NCBI GenBank assembly: GCA_964355115.1
Contig: CAYHCQ010000022.1
Location: 1 to 29,437 of the forward strand
DNA length: 29,437 bases
Source: JANXZO01 sp964355115
GTDB taxonomy: Bacteria > Bacteroidota > Bacteroidia > Bacteroidales > FEN-979
Reading direction: 5' to 3'
Part shown: in pieces, positions 22,850 through 29,437 of the stretch
How positions within the stretch are numbered: position 1 is the first letter of the stretch
Layout: each line of letters begins with the position of its first letter
Translations under genes and position numbers: made by a program
The notes under the pieces: generated by a model
The model's database searches: none
Told to the model about the DNA's origin: nothing
The model's input: only the letters and a program-made list of their open reading frames with translations

Positions 22850-24552
22850 TAATTCATGAGAAAAACTAAGATAATTCCACAAATGATCAACAACGTATTC
22901 CCCAGTGCATAGGTTACGGTATAACCCAGGGCAGGGAGTTTGCTTTCAAGGGCATCCTGAACAGCGGGTAGGCCGGCCGTGGTGGTTCGGGCACCACAGC
23001 AACAGCCCAGTCCAAGGGCAACGTCAAATCTAAACAGGTATCGGGCCATCAGAATTCCAACCAGCAAAGGGATCATGGTGGCGAGTGCACCAATCACAAA
23101 AAGCATTGGCCCCACTTCCCTGAATCCTGCCACAAACCCAGGACCAGCAGTAATGCCCACCACCGCGATGAAGGCATTCAAACCCAGGTTGGTCATGATC
23201 CACAATGCAGGTTCAGGAATCTGGGCATGATCGGGATGTTTCGACCGCAACCAGCCAAAAAACAAACCTGAAATCAGGGCGCCACCACTCGTACTCAGGC
23301 TTAAGGATACCTTCCCAACATGGAAAGCGAGCACACCTGCCAACCCTCCCAGAAGAATTCCCAACCCCAGTGCAACCATGTCGGTTTTTTCTGTTATGAC
23401 ATCCTGGAATCCAAGGATTTTCACAGCTTTCTCCACATCTTCTTTGGGACCGATCAGTGAGAGCATATCTCCTTTGTGTATGGGGGTTCCCAATAATAGC
23501 GGAAGTTCGGTTCCTCCCCGGGTTATCTTGGCGAGAGAAACCCTTAAATCGTAACGCTGATGATTCAGGTCACCGATCGTCTTGCCATCCAGTTTGCGGT
23601 TGGTAAACAGAACCCTCACGGAGTCCATTTTAAAATCGAGCAGAAGATGGTCGAAAATCTCTTTCCCAAGTTCTTTCTCCTCGGTGATGAGATAATCTCC
23701 ACGGCCTTGCAACACAATGTCATCATGGGCCTGAAAGTGATACCCGGCCACAGGTTCCTGAATGAGATGCGTGCCTTTACTACGCATACGTGCAACAAAG
23801 ATCCGGTATCCCTTATCGGCGAATTCCTGCTGGAGTTCAGCAGAGGTTTTTCCGATGGCAATAGCATTCGTGCCCAGGTTATATGCCCTGAAGACCACAT
23901 TTGAGTAGGAAGATATCATAGAGGGTTGATCTTGTGAATCAACACCCATTTTGCTTTCCAGGGCGCGGCATTGTTCACGTGCCTTTTTTAATCCTCCCCA
24001 GAATAGTGGTCCGATTTGCGCCAGAAGGAATGCTGAACCAATGGTGCCAAAAAGATAGGTGACTGCATAACAAACCGGAATGGCATTGATCATGGTTTGC
24101 TTTGCAGCCGGATCAAGCCCCAGTGAATTGATGGTTTCGCCGCCAACCCCGATCACAGCGGAGATCGTTTGGGCCCCGGCAAATAACCCCGCCGCCTGAC
24201 CCGCACTGTAACCCATCATTTTTGCCAGCAGCCAGGTCGTGATCAAAGCCGCAGCCGACATCAGCGTACCAAATATGAGTTGCGGAATTCCTGACTTTTT
24301 CAGACTGTTGAAAAACTGCGGACCCACGCTATAACCCACCGCAAACAGGAAAATCAGAAAGAAAACCTGCTTAACTTCCGGGGCAATCACGATTTGCATC
24401 TGCCCGACAATTACGCCAACAAGCAAAACGCTGGTCACATTTCCCAGAGAAAAGGTTCCATACTTAAACTTACCGATAAAAAACCCCAGGGCGATTGTTA
24501 AAAAAATAGCCAGCTCAGGATATTGGCGAAAAGTGTTCACGAACCATTCCAT
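22849..24552 (-). CDS. aspT: Aspartate:alanine antiporter (AspT/AAE family)
   Basis: A 567-residue inner-membrane exchanger. The layout is two membrane halves, each an AspT/YidE/YbjL duplication unit with about five helices (residues about 10-190 and 390-567), around a cytosolic segment with two RCK-C/TrkA-C-like domains (about 215-370). The first unit contains LFLFAVGYSVGPQFF and the glycine-rich AAGLFAGAQTISAVIGVGG; the second repeats this as AVVGITAGPGFVAGF and GARTTTAGLPAVQDAL. In Tetragenococcus, AspT swaps external aspartate for internal alanine electrogenically, and AspD supplies the alanine. The TAATG overlap with aspD strongly supports that pairing here. Other AAE-family members such as YidE have unknown substrates, so the neighbour carries weight in the naming. 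Confidence 0.88.
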   Translation of the reverse strand: MEWFVNTFRQYPELAIFLTIALGFFIGKFKYGTFSLGNVTSVLLVGVIVGQMQIVIAPEVKQVFFLIFLFAVGYSVGPQFFNSLKKSGIPQLIFGTLMSAAALITTWLLAKMMGYSAGQAAGLFAGAQTISAVIGVGGETINSLGLDPAAKQTMINAIPVCYAVTYLFGTIGSAFLLAQIGPLFWGGLKKAREQCRALESKMGVDSQDQPSMISSYSNVVFRAYNLGTNAIAIGKTSAELQQEFADKGYRIFVARMRSKGTHLIQEPVAGYHFQAHDDIVLQGRGDYLITEEKELGKEIFDHLLLDFKMDSVRVLFTNRKLDGKTIGDLNHQRYDLRVSLAKITRGGTELPLLLGTPIHKGDMLSLIGPKEDVEKAVKILGFQDVITEKTDMVALGLGILLGGLAGVLAFHVGKVSLSLSTSGGALISGLFFGWLRSKHPDHAQIPEPALWIMTNLGLNAFIAVVGITAGPGFVAGFREVGPMLFVIGALATMIPLLVGILMARYLFRFDVALGLGCCCGARTTTAGLPAVQDALESKLPALGYTVTYALGNTLLIICGIILVFLMN

Positions 24553-24644
24553 AGATTAATTGTTAGATATAAACAACTAAATTATGGAATATTACAGAAC
24601 CAAAGTATTATTTATGAAGATCTTTCGGGATTTGGGTTCGGACC

Positions 24645-25208
24645 TCATCTTTTATTAAAATCATTCATCGTCCTCGCCACCCCGGCCAGAACGAAGCTCT
24701 TGATCAGGTCGACCGTGATATCGATACGTGGCAACAGGACCTTTTCCTCCTCTTTCGTCCAGCGGCCAAGCACATAATCCACCTGTTGCCCCCTGGCGAA
24801 TTCGTTGCCGATACCGATCCGCAGGCGCGCATATTCGGTGGTTTCAATGATTTCGTTGATGCTGATGAGCCCGTTATGACCGCCGTCGCTTCCTTTGCCG
24901 CGAAGCCGCAAAGCACCCAGCGGCAGGGCAAGGTCATCAACAATGACCAGGATGTTTTCGACCGGGATCTCCTCCTTCTGCATCCAGTACCTGACCGCCT
25001 TGCCGCTCAGATTCATGTATGTGGTAGGCTTGATGGCAACAATCTGTCTTCCCTTCACCGACATCCTGACTACCGAAGCCAGCCGGCCAGGCTCAAAGAT
25101 AGCTTTACAGGATAACGCCAGGGCATCCACAGCAATAAAACCGATGTTATGCCGCGTATCGGCATACTCATCACCAATGTTACCCAGACCGACGATTAGA
25201 AATTTCAT
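24645..25208 (-). CDS. pth: Peptidyl-tRNA hydrolase
   Basis: A 187-residue enzyme that frees tRNA from stalled peptidyl-tRNA. Key features are FLIVGLGNIGDEYADTRHNIGF with the catalytic His (RHN, about residue 20), KPTTYMNLSGKAV, ILVIVDDLALPLGALRLRGKGSDGGHNGL with the conserved Asp and GGHNGL loop, and YARLRIGIG. Length is standard. It lies downstream of rplY on the same strand, separated by a terminator-like hairpin and a long 8-bp repeat. The rplY-pth gene order is widely conserved in bacteria. Confidence 0.96.
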   Translation of the reverse strand: MKFLIVGLGNIGDEYADTRHNIGFIAVDALALSCKAIFEPGRLASVVRMSVKGRQIVAIKPTTYMNLSGKAVRYWMQKEEIPVENILVIVDDLALPLGALRLRGKGSDGGHNGLISINEIIETTEYARLRIGIGNEFARGQQVDYVLGRWTKEEEKVLLPRIDITVDLIKSFVLAGVARTMNDFNKR

Positions 25209-25214
25209 AATATG

Positions 25215-25320
25215 CTAATGTGCTGATGTGCTGATGTGCCAATGTGCCGATTGTTTCTCTATTTGTGCATTCCGTGCATTTGTGCATTTGTGCATTTGTG
25301 CATTTGTGCATTTGTGCATC
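25215..25320. repeat. Two 8-bp tandem-repeat patches, rplY-pth intergenic
   Basis: First patch (25215-25254): GCTAATGT, GCTGATGT, GCTGATGT, GCCAATGT, GCCGATTG. Second patch: five exact GCATTTGT units at 25276-25315, with a further related unit before them and a partial one after. Together with the terminator they fill the 170-nt space between pth and rplY. Confidence 0.88.
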
Positions 25321-25321
25321 C

Positions 25322-25358
25322 AAAAAGAAAGGTGTAAAGGTAACCCTCCACACCTTTC
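25322..25358 (-). terminator. Terminator-like hairpin downstream of rplY
   Basis: On the minus strand a 9-bp perfect stem, GAAAGGTGT (25358-25350) and ACACCTTTC (25335-25327), with a 14-nt loop, is followed by five T (25326-25322). It lies 21 nt past the rplY stop. Confidence 0.75.
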
Positions 25359-25378
25359 CTTCAAAAAAAAGAGTCTAA

Positions 25379-26002
25379 TTATTTTCCTTCGGCTTTCTTG
25401 TCGCCTTCGGCAGGAGCTGCAGCGGCAGCTTCTGAACCTGGCAGAGCCTCTTCCACAACGGCGCGGGCAGTGCGAACACCAACTACCACATTGCTTGGAA
25501 CATCGAGGAACAGCACATTGTCAAGTTTCATGTCGGAAACCTTTACCGAATCGCCGATTTCGAGGTTGTCGATCGAGATCGTAATATCGTCGGGGAGGTT
25601 TTCCATCTCGGCGCGAACCGCCAGTTTACGCATCTTCTTAAGGAGTTTGCCACCACGCAGAACGCCGGGGGCTGTGCCTGTAAGAACGATGGGTACGCCG
25701 ATGGTTACCGGTTTTCCGGGCAGGATCTGTAAAAAGTCTGCATGCAGCATACGGTCCGTTACCGGGTGATACTGTACATCCTGTACAATCGTGTTGTACT
25801 CTTTTCCACCTACATCCAGTTTGATGATGTGCGCCACCGGGGTGTGGATTAGTTTCATCAGGGGCTTTTCATCGGCCACAAAATGAACCTGTTCTTTTCC
25901 GCCATACATTACGCAAGGTACTTTAAACGCCCTGCGGTTTTTCTTGGCATCTTTTTTCCCTACGTTCTCACGAAGAGAACCGCTCAATGATACCGTCTTC
26001 AT
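25379..26002 (-). CDS. rplY: 50S ribosomal protein L25/CTC (long, general-stress form)
   Basis: A 207-residue two-domain L25. Residues about 1-95 are the 5S rRNA-binding L25 domain (SLSGSLRENVGKKDAKKNRRAFKVPCVMYGG, and YNTIVQDVQYHPVTDRMLHADFLQI). Residues about 98-185 are the TL5/CTC C-terminal beta domain (VPIVLTGTAPGVLRGGKL, LPDDITISIDNLEIGDSVKVSD). The tail GSEAAAAAPAEGDKKAEGK is Ala/Glu/Lys-rich, as is common in this form. The ATG at 26002 gives the expected MKTVSLSG start. The leader holds a -7 box and a repeat patch. Confidence 0.95.
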   Translation of the reverse strand: MKTVSLSGSLRENVGKKDAKKNRRAFKVPCVMYGGKEQVHFVADEKPLMKLIHTPVAHIIKLDVGGKEYNTIVQDVQYHPVTDRMLHADFLQILPGKPVTIGVPIVLTGTAPGVLRGGKLLKKMRKLAVRAEMENLPDDITISIDNLEIGDSVKVSDMKLDNVLFLDVPSNVVVGVRTARAVVEEALPGSEAAAAAPAEGDKKAEGK

Positions 26003-26032
26003 AACGATTTGGTTTTAGTTAATAATTAGAAA

Positions 26033-26100
26033 GGTGACAAGGTAACAAGGTAACAGAGTGACAAGGGATTTTGTCACGCGTCACGCGTCACGCGTCACGA
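26033..26100. repeat. 8-bp then 7-bp tandem repeats in the rplY leader
   Basis: GGTGACAA (26033), GGTAACAA (26041), GGTAACAG (26049) and AGTGACAA (26057), then after 8 nt, GTCACGC (26073), GTCACGC, GTCACGC and GTCACGA (26094). The patch lies between the predicted rplY promoter and its ATG, so it would be transcribed in the leader. Confidence 0.86.
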
Positions 26101-26110
26101 TTTTGGGGTG

Positions 26111-26118
26111 CAAAGATA
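26111..26118 (-). promoter_or_regulatory. -7 box of the rplY-pth unit
   Basis: On the minus strand TATCTTTG matches TAnnTTTG exactly, 108 nt upstream of the rplY ATG and just past the prs stop. No clear -33 TTTG is seen. Confidence 0.5.
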
Positions 26119-26128
26119 GAAAAAATTC

Positions 26129-27061
26129 TCAGAACTTAAACAGGGAGGAGATAGATTCCTTCTTCTTAAGGCGGCGGATCACCTCGGCGAAGAGGTCGGC
26201 GGTGCTGATCACCTTGATTTTAGGACTCGGGTGGGTGAGGGGAATGGTATCGGTAACGATCAGTTCGAGGAGGGCGGAATTCTCCATAATTTCATACGCT
26301 TTGCCCGACAGAAGCGGATGGGTTACCATGGCACGAACCGAAGCAGCGCCGTTGTCCATGATGATCTGGGCGGCCTTACAGAGCGTTCCCCCTGTGTCTA
26401 CGATATCATCGAGCAGGATAACATTTTTATTTTTTACGTCGCCCACCAGGGCCATCTTTTCCACTTCGTTGGGTTTCGACCTGTGTTTGTAGCAGATGAC
26501 GAAATTTGTATGGAAGTACTTGGCATAGGAACCTGCACGACGGGTTCCCCCTGTATCGGGCGAAGCGAAGATAAGGTCGGGGAGGTGGAGGGTTTTAAGG
26601 TAGGGGATGAAAACAGAAGAGGCATAAAGATGGTCGACCGGTACATCGAAGAAGCCCTGTATCTGGTCGGCATGAAGGTCGAGGGTTATGATGCGGTTCA
26701 CCCCGGCAGCAGAGAGCAGGTTGGCGACGAGTTTGGATGCAATCGATACGCGGGGCTTGTCCTTGCGGTCCTGGCGGGCATACCCGAAGTAGGGGATCAC
26801 AGCTACGATCGACTTGGCGCTGGCCCGGCGGGCGGCATCGATCATCATCAGCAGCTCCATCAGGTTATCGGAAGGGGCGAAGGTCGACTGAATGAGAAAC
26901 ACCTCAGTGCCGCGGATATTCTCCTCGAATGACGGCTGGAATTCACCATCGGCAAATTTAACCATGGAACCTTTACCTAGCTCCATACCGTAGCTCTGAG
27001 CGATCTTTTCGGCGAGATACCTGGAGGTCTGGCCCGAAAAGATTTTTATCTGTGCTGCCAT
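26129..27061 (-). CDS. prs: Ribose-phosphate pyrophosphokinase (PRPP synthetase)
   Basis: A 310-residue enzyme making PRPP from ribose 5-phosphate and ATP for nucleotide, His and Trp synthesis. Class I features are FADGEFQPSFEENIRGTEVFLIQST, the flexible loop with YFGYARQDRK, ITLDLHADQIQGFFDVPVDHLYA with the metal-binding His, SPDTGGTRRA, and the PRPP loop VILLDDIVDTGGTLCKAA. The open frame extends upstream to 27100, but ATG at 27061 (MAAQIKIFSGQ) fits the family start and the promoter, so it is preferred. Confidence 0.96.
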   Translation of the reverse strand: MAAQIKIFSGQTSRYLAEKIAQSYGMELGKGSMVKFADGEFQPSFEENIRGTEVFLIQSTFAPSDNLMELLMMIDAARRASAKSIVAVIPYFGYARQDRKDKPRVSIASKLVANLLSAAGVNRIITLDLHADQIQGFFDVPVDHLYASSVFIPYLKTLHLPDLIFASPDTGGTRRAGSYAKYFHTNFVICYKHRSKPNEVEKMALVGDVKNKNVILLDDIVDTGGTLCKAAQIIMDNGAASVRAMVTHPLLSGKAYEIMENSALLELIVTDTIPLTHPSPKIKVISTADLFAEVIRRLKKKESISSLFKF

Positions 27062-27086
27062 AAATGTATGCCTTGAAAGTGAACTG

Positions 27087-27117
27087 CTAAAATAAAGCAT
27101 TCAGCCAAGCGATGCAA
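27087..27117 (-). promoter_or_regulatory. Probable promoter of prs
   Basis: On the minus strand TATTTTAG (27087-27094) is one mismatch from TAnnTTTG, and a TTG (27115-27117) lies 20 nt upstream in the -33 position. The ATG is 25 nt downstream of the box. Confidence 0.5.
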
Positions 27118-27140
27118 GGAAAGGTTATCAACAGGAACCG

Positions 27141-29437
27141 TCAATCCGCAAACAATACTTTGCCATGATATACCCCCTGAGCGGTCTCCAGCCTTATTAA
27201 GCAAACGCCCTGTAAGGTTTCACCTGTGTTGATATCTGAACGGTTAAAGCTATAGTTGTGAATGCCCTTCGACTCATTATTGACCACCTTTGTGAAAATA
27301 GTCCTTCCGGCAATGTCGGTGATAGCAATACTGATATCCGATGGGCCTTTCAACGTGAAGATGAGATTGAAAACCTCACGACATGGATTTGGATATACCC
27401 TGGCGGAAAATGCAAGAGATCGCTTGTCATTTGTGCTGGTCGAGGTAGTGTCATATCCGCCCGAAGCACAAATTACGATGCCGTTTCGTCCGCCAACGAC
27501 TACCTCCTTGGTTGCGTCACCAACAATATCGGGGATGGAAGTCAGGGCATCTACGGGCGCCGGCATCTGGCCTGAGCCTAAGATATTTCCATTCATGCCG
27601 TTGAGAAAATAGGTCTGGTTATCCACGTACAAAGTGCCGATGGCGGCGTCATTCACCCCATCCCAGTTAATGTCGCCCATGTTGGCAACATTCCACGATT
27701 TATCGGCAAGGGGCTGCTGCCACAGGATCGTATTCTGGAAGCCATTCACAACTATTCCCGTTGCTCCGCTATGGGCGACAAGTATATCGGGATGGCCATC
27801 CGAATTCACATCACCCATATCCTCCAGGCGCAAAATCATATCGTTTGGCAATGAAAGCATGTAAACAGAAGAACCGGTGACGGCATTATGAAAGTAAATA
27901 TGACCGTTGAAATCACCTGAAGCCACATCCTTGATTCCATCGCCTGTAATATCGTCTATCTGCATCAGGCCCCATGTGGAAGATCCCATGGGGTTGTAGG
28001 TCCACTTGAGGGTGCCGTTTGATCCGTCGATGCCGAAAACACGGCCATCGGACTGGCTTGCACTGGTGGCACCTGCCACTACGTCGGGTTCTCCGTCACC
28101 GGTGAAATCGGCAACCCCGATAACCGAAAATGCGGCTCCTTCCGTTGACCTGCTCCAGATCACGATGCCCGTCTTTCCGTTGATGCAAAAGGCCCGATGC
28201 GGACCGGTATTGTTCCCGTCGTCACCGGCAGCGGCCAGAACATCAGGAAAGCCGTCATTATTGTAGTCGTACTTGGTATCCACCTGGTAAATCCAGCCTC
28301 CGCCGCCGAACTCATGGGTATCATACTTCCAGAGCTGCGCTCCTGTTTTTCCCGACAGGGCAATTACAGAGCGGTCGCCCCAGGCCGTTCCAACGATAAC
28401 ATCTTTAAAACCATCGCTATTGATGTCGTTGATGATGGCAATGGCATTCTGCTGGTAAACCGAACCCGAGTAGATTGAGGTTTCCCAAAGCATATCTCCG
28501 GTCACAGAGGCATTCCCGTTAAAACAGCGCACATAGTTGTCCTCCGAACCAATGATAACATCAGCAACGGTATCACCCGTTATATCAGGAATGGAGCGGA
28601 TGGCCTTCGGGCTGTTATCAAAGCTGCCATAAATCATATAGGTCCACAGGACAGTGCCCAATGGATAATCTTCGTCGACCCCCGTTCCTTCCAGGTCAAC
28701 CAGGAAAGGGTTCTGCGAAGCATCGTTTGAAGTAATACTCAGCGTTCCCGTGTGCTGCCCTGCTGATGTGGGATGGTACCACAGACCGATCTTTACCGTT
28801 TGCAGAGGTGCAATATTAATCGGTAGCGAAATGCCCTGGTCCACAATAAAATTCGGGTCGGATATAGTAAGCCCGGTAAGTATGAGCATCTGGTCACCGT
28901 TGTTGCCAACCGTTAGATACCAGCGGGAGTAGGCGTTCTTTCTGCGTTCATCCCAGTTGTAGGAGGAGGTCAGGATATTGACATGCGGACCGGCAATCAC
29001 CGCATTTCCGGTCAGGGTTACATCTACGGAAGGGTGAATCGGGTCATTCGAATTGATGGACACCTGAGAATTCAGCGGGCCACTGGATGTGGGAGCCCAG
29101 GTAAACGGAATGTTGACCGAACCACCCGGTGTGATGGTGGCCGGGGTGCTGAAGGTGGTGGTTATGTGTATGCCGCCGGGGAGAGTGATACTGCTTATGA
29201 CCAGGTTCGCGGTACCCGTATTCTGAACCTGGCAGTTCCAGGTGGAGGAGTTGCCGACAGTAACCGTGCCATAGTCATGTGAAGTTACGGGTACAACTAT
29301 AACCGGGGTGCCGCTTCCAAGGAGGTCGATTTTATAAAGTGTGCTGTTCTGACCCAGTTCTCCGTCGCAATACCAGAGATAGGTGCCATCATAAACAACG
29401 CCCGAGGGTTTTAAGCCCTGAGAGGCATGACTTTCGA
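27141..29437 (-). CDS. T9SS-exported FG-GAP beta-propeller protein with ASH-type domains (N-terminus outside window)
   Basis: The frame is open from the stop at 27141 to the window end, giving about 764 residues; the GTG at 29063 is internal (in QVSINSND) and not a real start. Order: a YDGTYLWYCDGELGQNSTLYKI segment; two ASH/choice-of-anchor-D-like beta domains (DYGTVTVGNSSTWNCQVQNTG... and the one ending SITSNDASQNPFLVDLEGTG); then a beta-propeller with about seven FG-GAP/calcium-loop repeats such as DINSDGFKDVIVG, DYNNDGFPDVLAA, DFTGDGEPDVVAG, DVNSDGHPDILVA and DINWDGVNDAAIG; and a type A T9SS sorting domain (VYPNPCREVFNL... to YHGKVLFAD). Likely surface-bound or released; ligand unknown. 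The 79 nt before prs hold the prs promoter and no clear terminator. Confidence 0.88.
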   Translation of the reverse strand, partial: ESHASQGLKPSGVVYDGTYLWYCDGELGQNSTLYKIDLLGSGTPVIVVPVTSHDYGTVTVGNSSTWNCQVQNTGTANLVISSITLPGGIHITTTFSTPATITPGGSVNIPFTWAPTSSGPLNSQVSINSNDPIHPSVDVTLTGNAVIAGPHVNILTSSYNWDERRKNAYSRWYLTVGNNGDQMLILTGLTISDPNFIVDQGISLPINIAPLQTVKIGLWYHPTSAGQHTGTLSITSNDASQNPFLVDLEGTGVDEDYPLGTVLWTYMIYGSFDNSPKAIRSIPDITGDTVADVIIGSEDNYVRCFNGNASVTGDMLWETSIYSGSVYQQNAIAIINDINSDGFKDVIVGTAWGDRSVIALSGKTGAQLWKYDTHEFGGGGWIYQVDTKYDYNNDGFPDVLAAAGDDGNNTGPHRAFCINGKTGIVIWSRSTEGAAFSVIGVADFTGDGEPDVVAGATSASQSDGRVFGIDGSNGTLKWTYNPMGSSTWGLMQIDDITGDGIKDVASGDFNGHIYFHNAVTGSSVYMLSLPNDMILRLEDMGDVNSDGHPDILVAHSGATGIVVNGFQNTILWQQPLADKSWNVANMGDINWDGVNDAAIGTLYVDNQTYFLNGMNGNILGSGQMPAPVDALTSIPDIVGDATKEVVVGGRNGIVICASGGYDTTSTSTNDKRSLAFSARVYPNPCREVFNLIFTLKGPSDISIAITDIAGRTIFTKVVNNESKGIHNYSFNRSDINTGETLQGVCLIRLETAQGVYHGKVLFAD

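Noticed and set aside
24601..24608. Promoter of aspT
   Set aside because: Minus-strand ATACTTTG misses the TAnnTTTG consensus at its first bases and has no -33 partner. It lies at a reasonable distance, but the support is too weak to list.
27062..27100. N-terminal extension of Prs (start at 27100)
   Set aside because: The extra 13 residues are not family-like, and the likely -7 box overlaps them; the start at 27061 fits better.
1..29437. tRNA, rRNA, insertion sequence, prophage or defence genes
   Set aside because: None seen: no transposase or integrase-like protein, no cloverleaf-like sequence and no known defence gene in the regions read.

Overview
The window looks like a Bacteroidota chromosome fragment, probably from a Bacteroidales-type, metagenome-assembled genome. 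Several things point there: type IX secretion (T9SS) C-terminal sorting domains on two large secreted proteins, a FISUMP-domain lipoprotein-like protein, promoter boxes of the Bacteroidota form TAnnTTTG, a short NuoG lacking the large C-terminal domain, a eukaryote/archaeal-type glycyl-tRNA synthetase, and a long CTC-type ribosomal protein L25. A run of exactly 100 N at 16699-16798 is a scaffold gap of unknown true length.

Region 1 (1-12186, + strand) is a respiratory complex I operon in the order nuoB(partial)-C-D-E-F-G-H-I-J-K-L-M-N. Most junctions overlap or lie within 14 nt, so it is one transcription unit. nuoF carries an in-frame TAG at 3269-3271, upstream of all its cluster N3 cysteines. 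The only three wide gaps in the operon (nuoD/E, nuoG/H, nuoK/L) are made almost entirely of short tandem repeats.

Region 2 (12187-19906) is mixed. It holds a rubrerythrin-like ferritin-fold protein (- strand), a large T9SS-exported protein with a thioredoxin-like N-terminus and PKD domains, an unrecognised transglutaminase-like protein that runs into the scaffold gap, a secreted FISUMP protein, glyS, and a DUF218 (SanA/YdcF-like) membrane protein.

Region 3 (19925-24552, - strand) is a tight three-gene operon: AspT-type aspartate:alanine antiporter, AspD-type aspartate 4-decarboxylase, and an outer-membrane porin resembling the DcaP dicarboxylate porins. Together these could form an envelope-spanning aspartate-to-alanine decarboxylation cycle that conserves proton-motive force.

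Region 4 (24645-29437, - strand) holds pth, rplY (L25/CTC), prs, and the C-terminal ~764 residues of a large FG-GAP beta-propeller protein with ASH-type domains and a T9SS tail, open at the window edge.

The most unusual signal is scattered over the whole window: at least ten patches of degenerate tandem repeats whose unit sequence differs from patch to patch but whose period is always 7 or 8 bp. They fill gene junctions, contain or abut stop and start codons, and are read through in frame inside three proteins (NuoL, the DUF218 protein and the transglutaminase-like protein).
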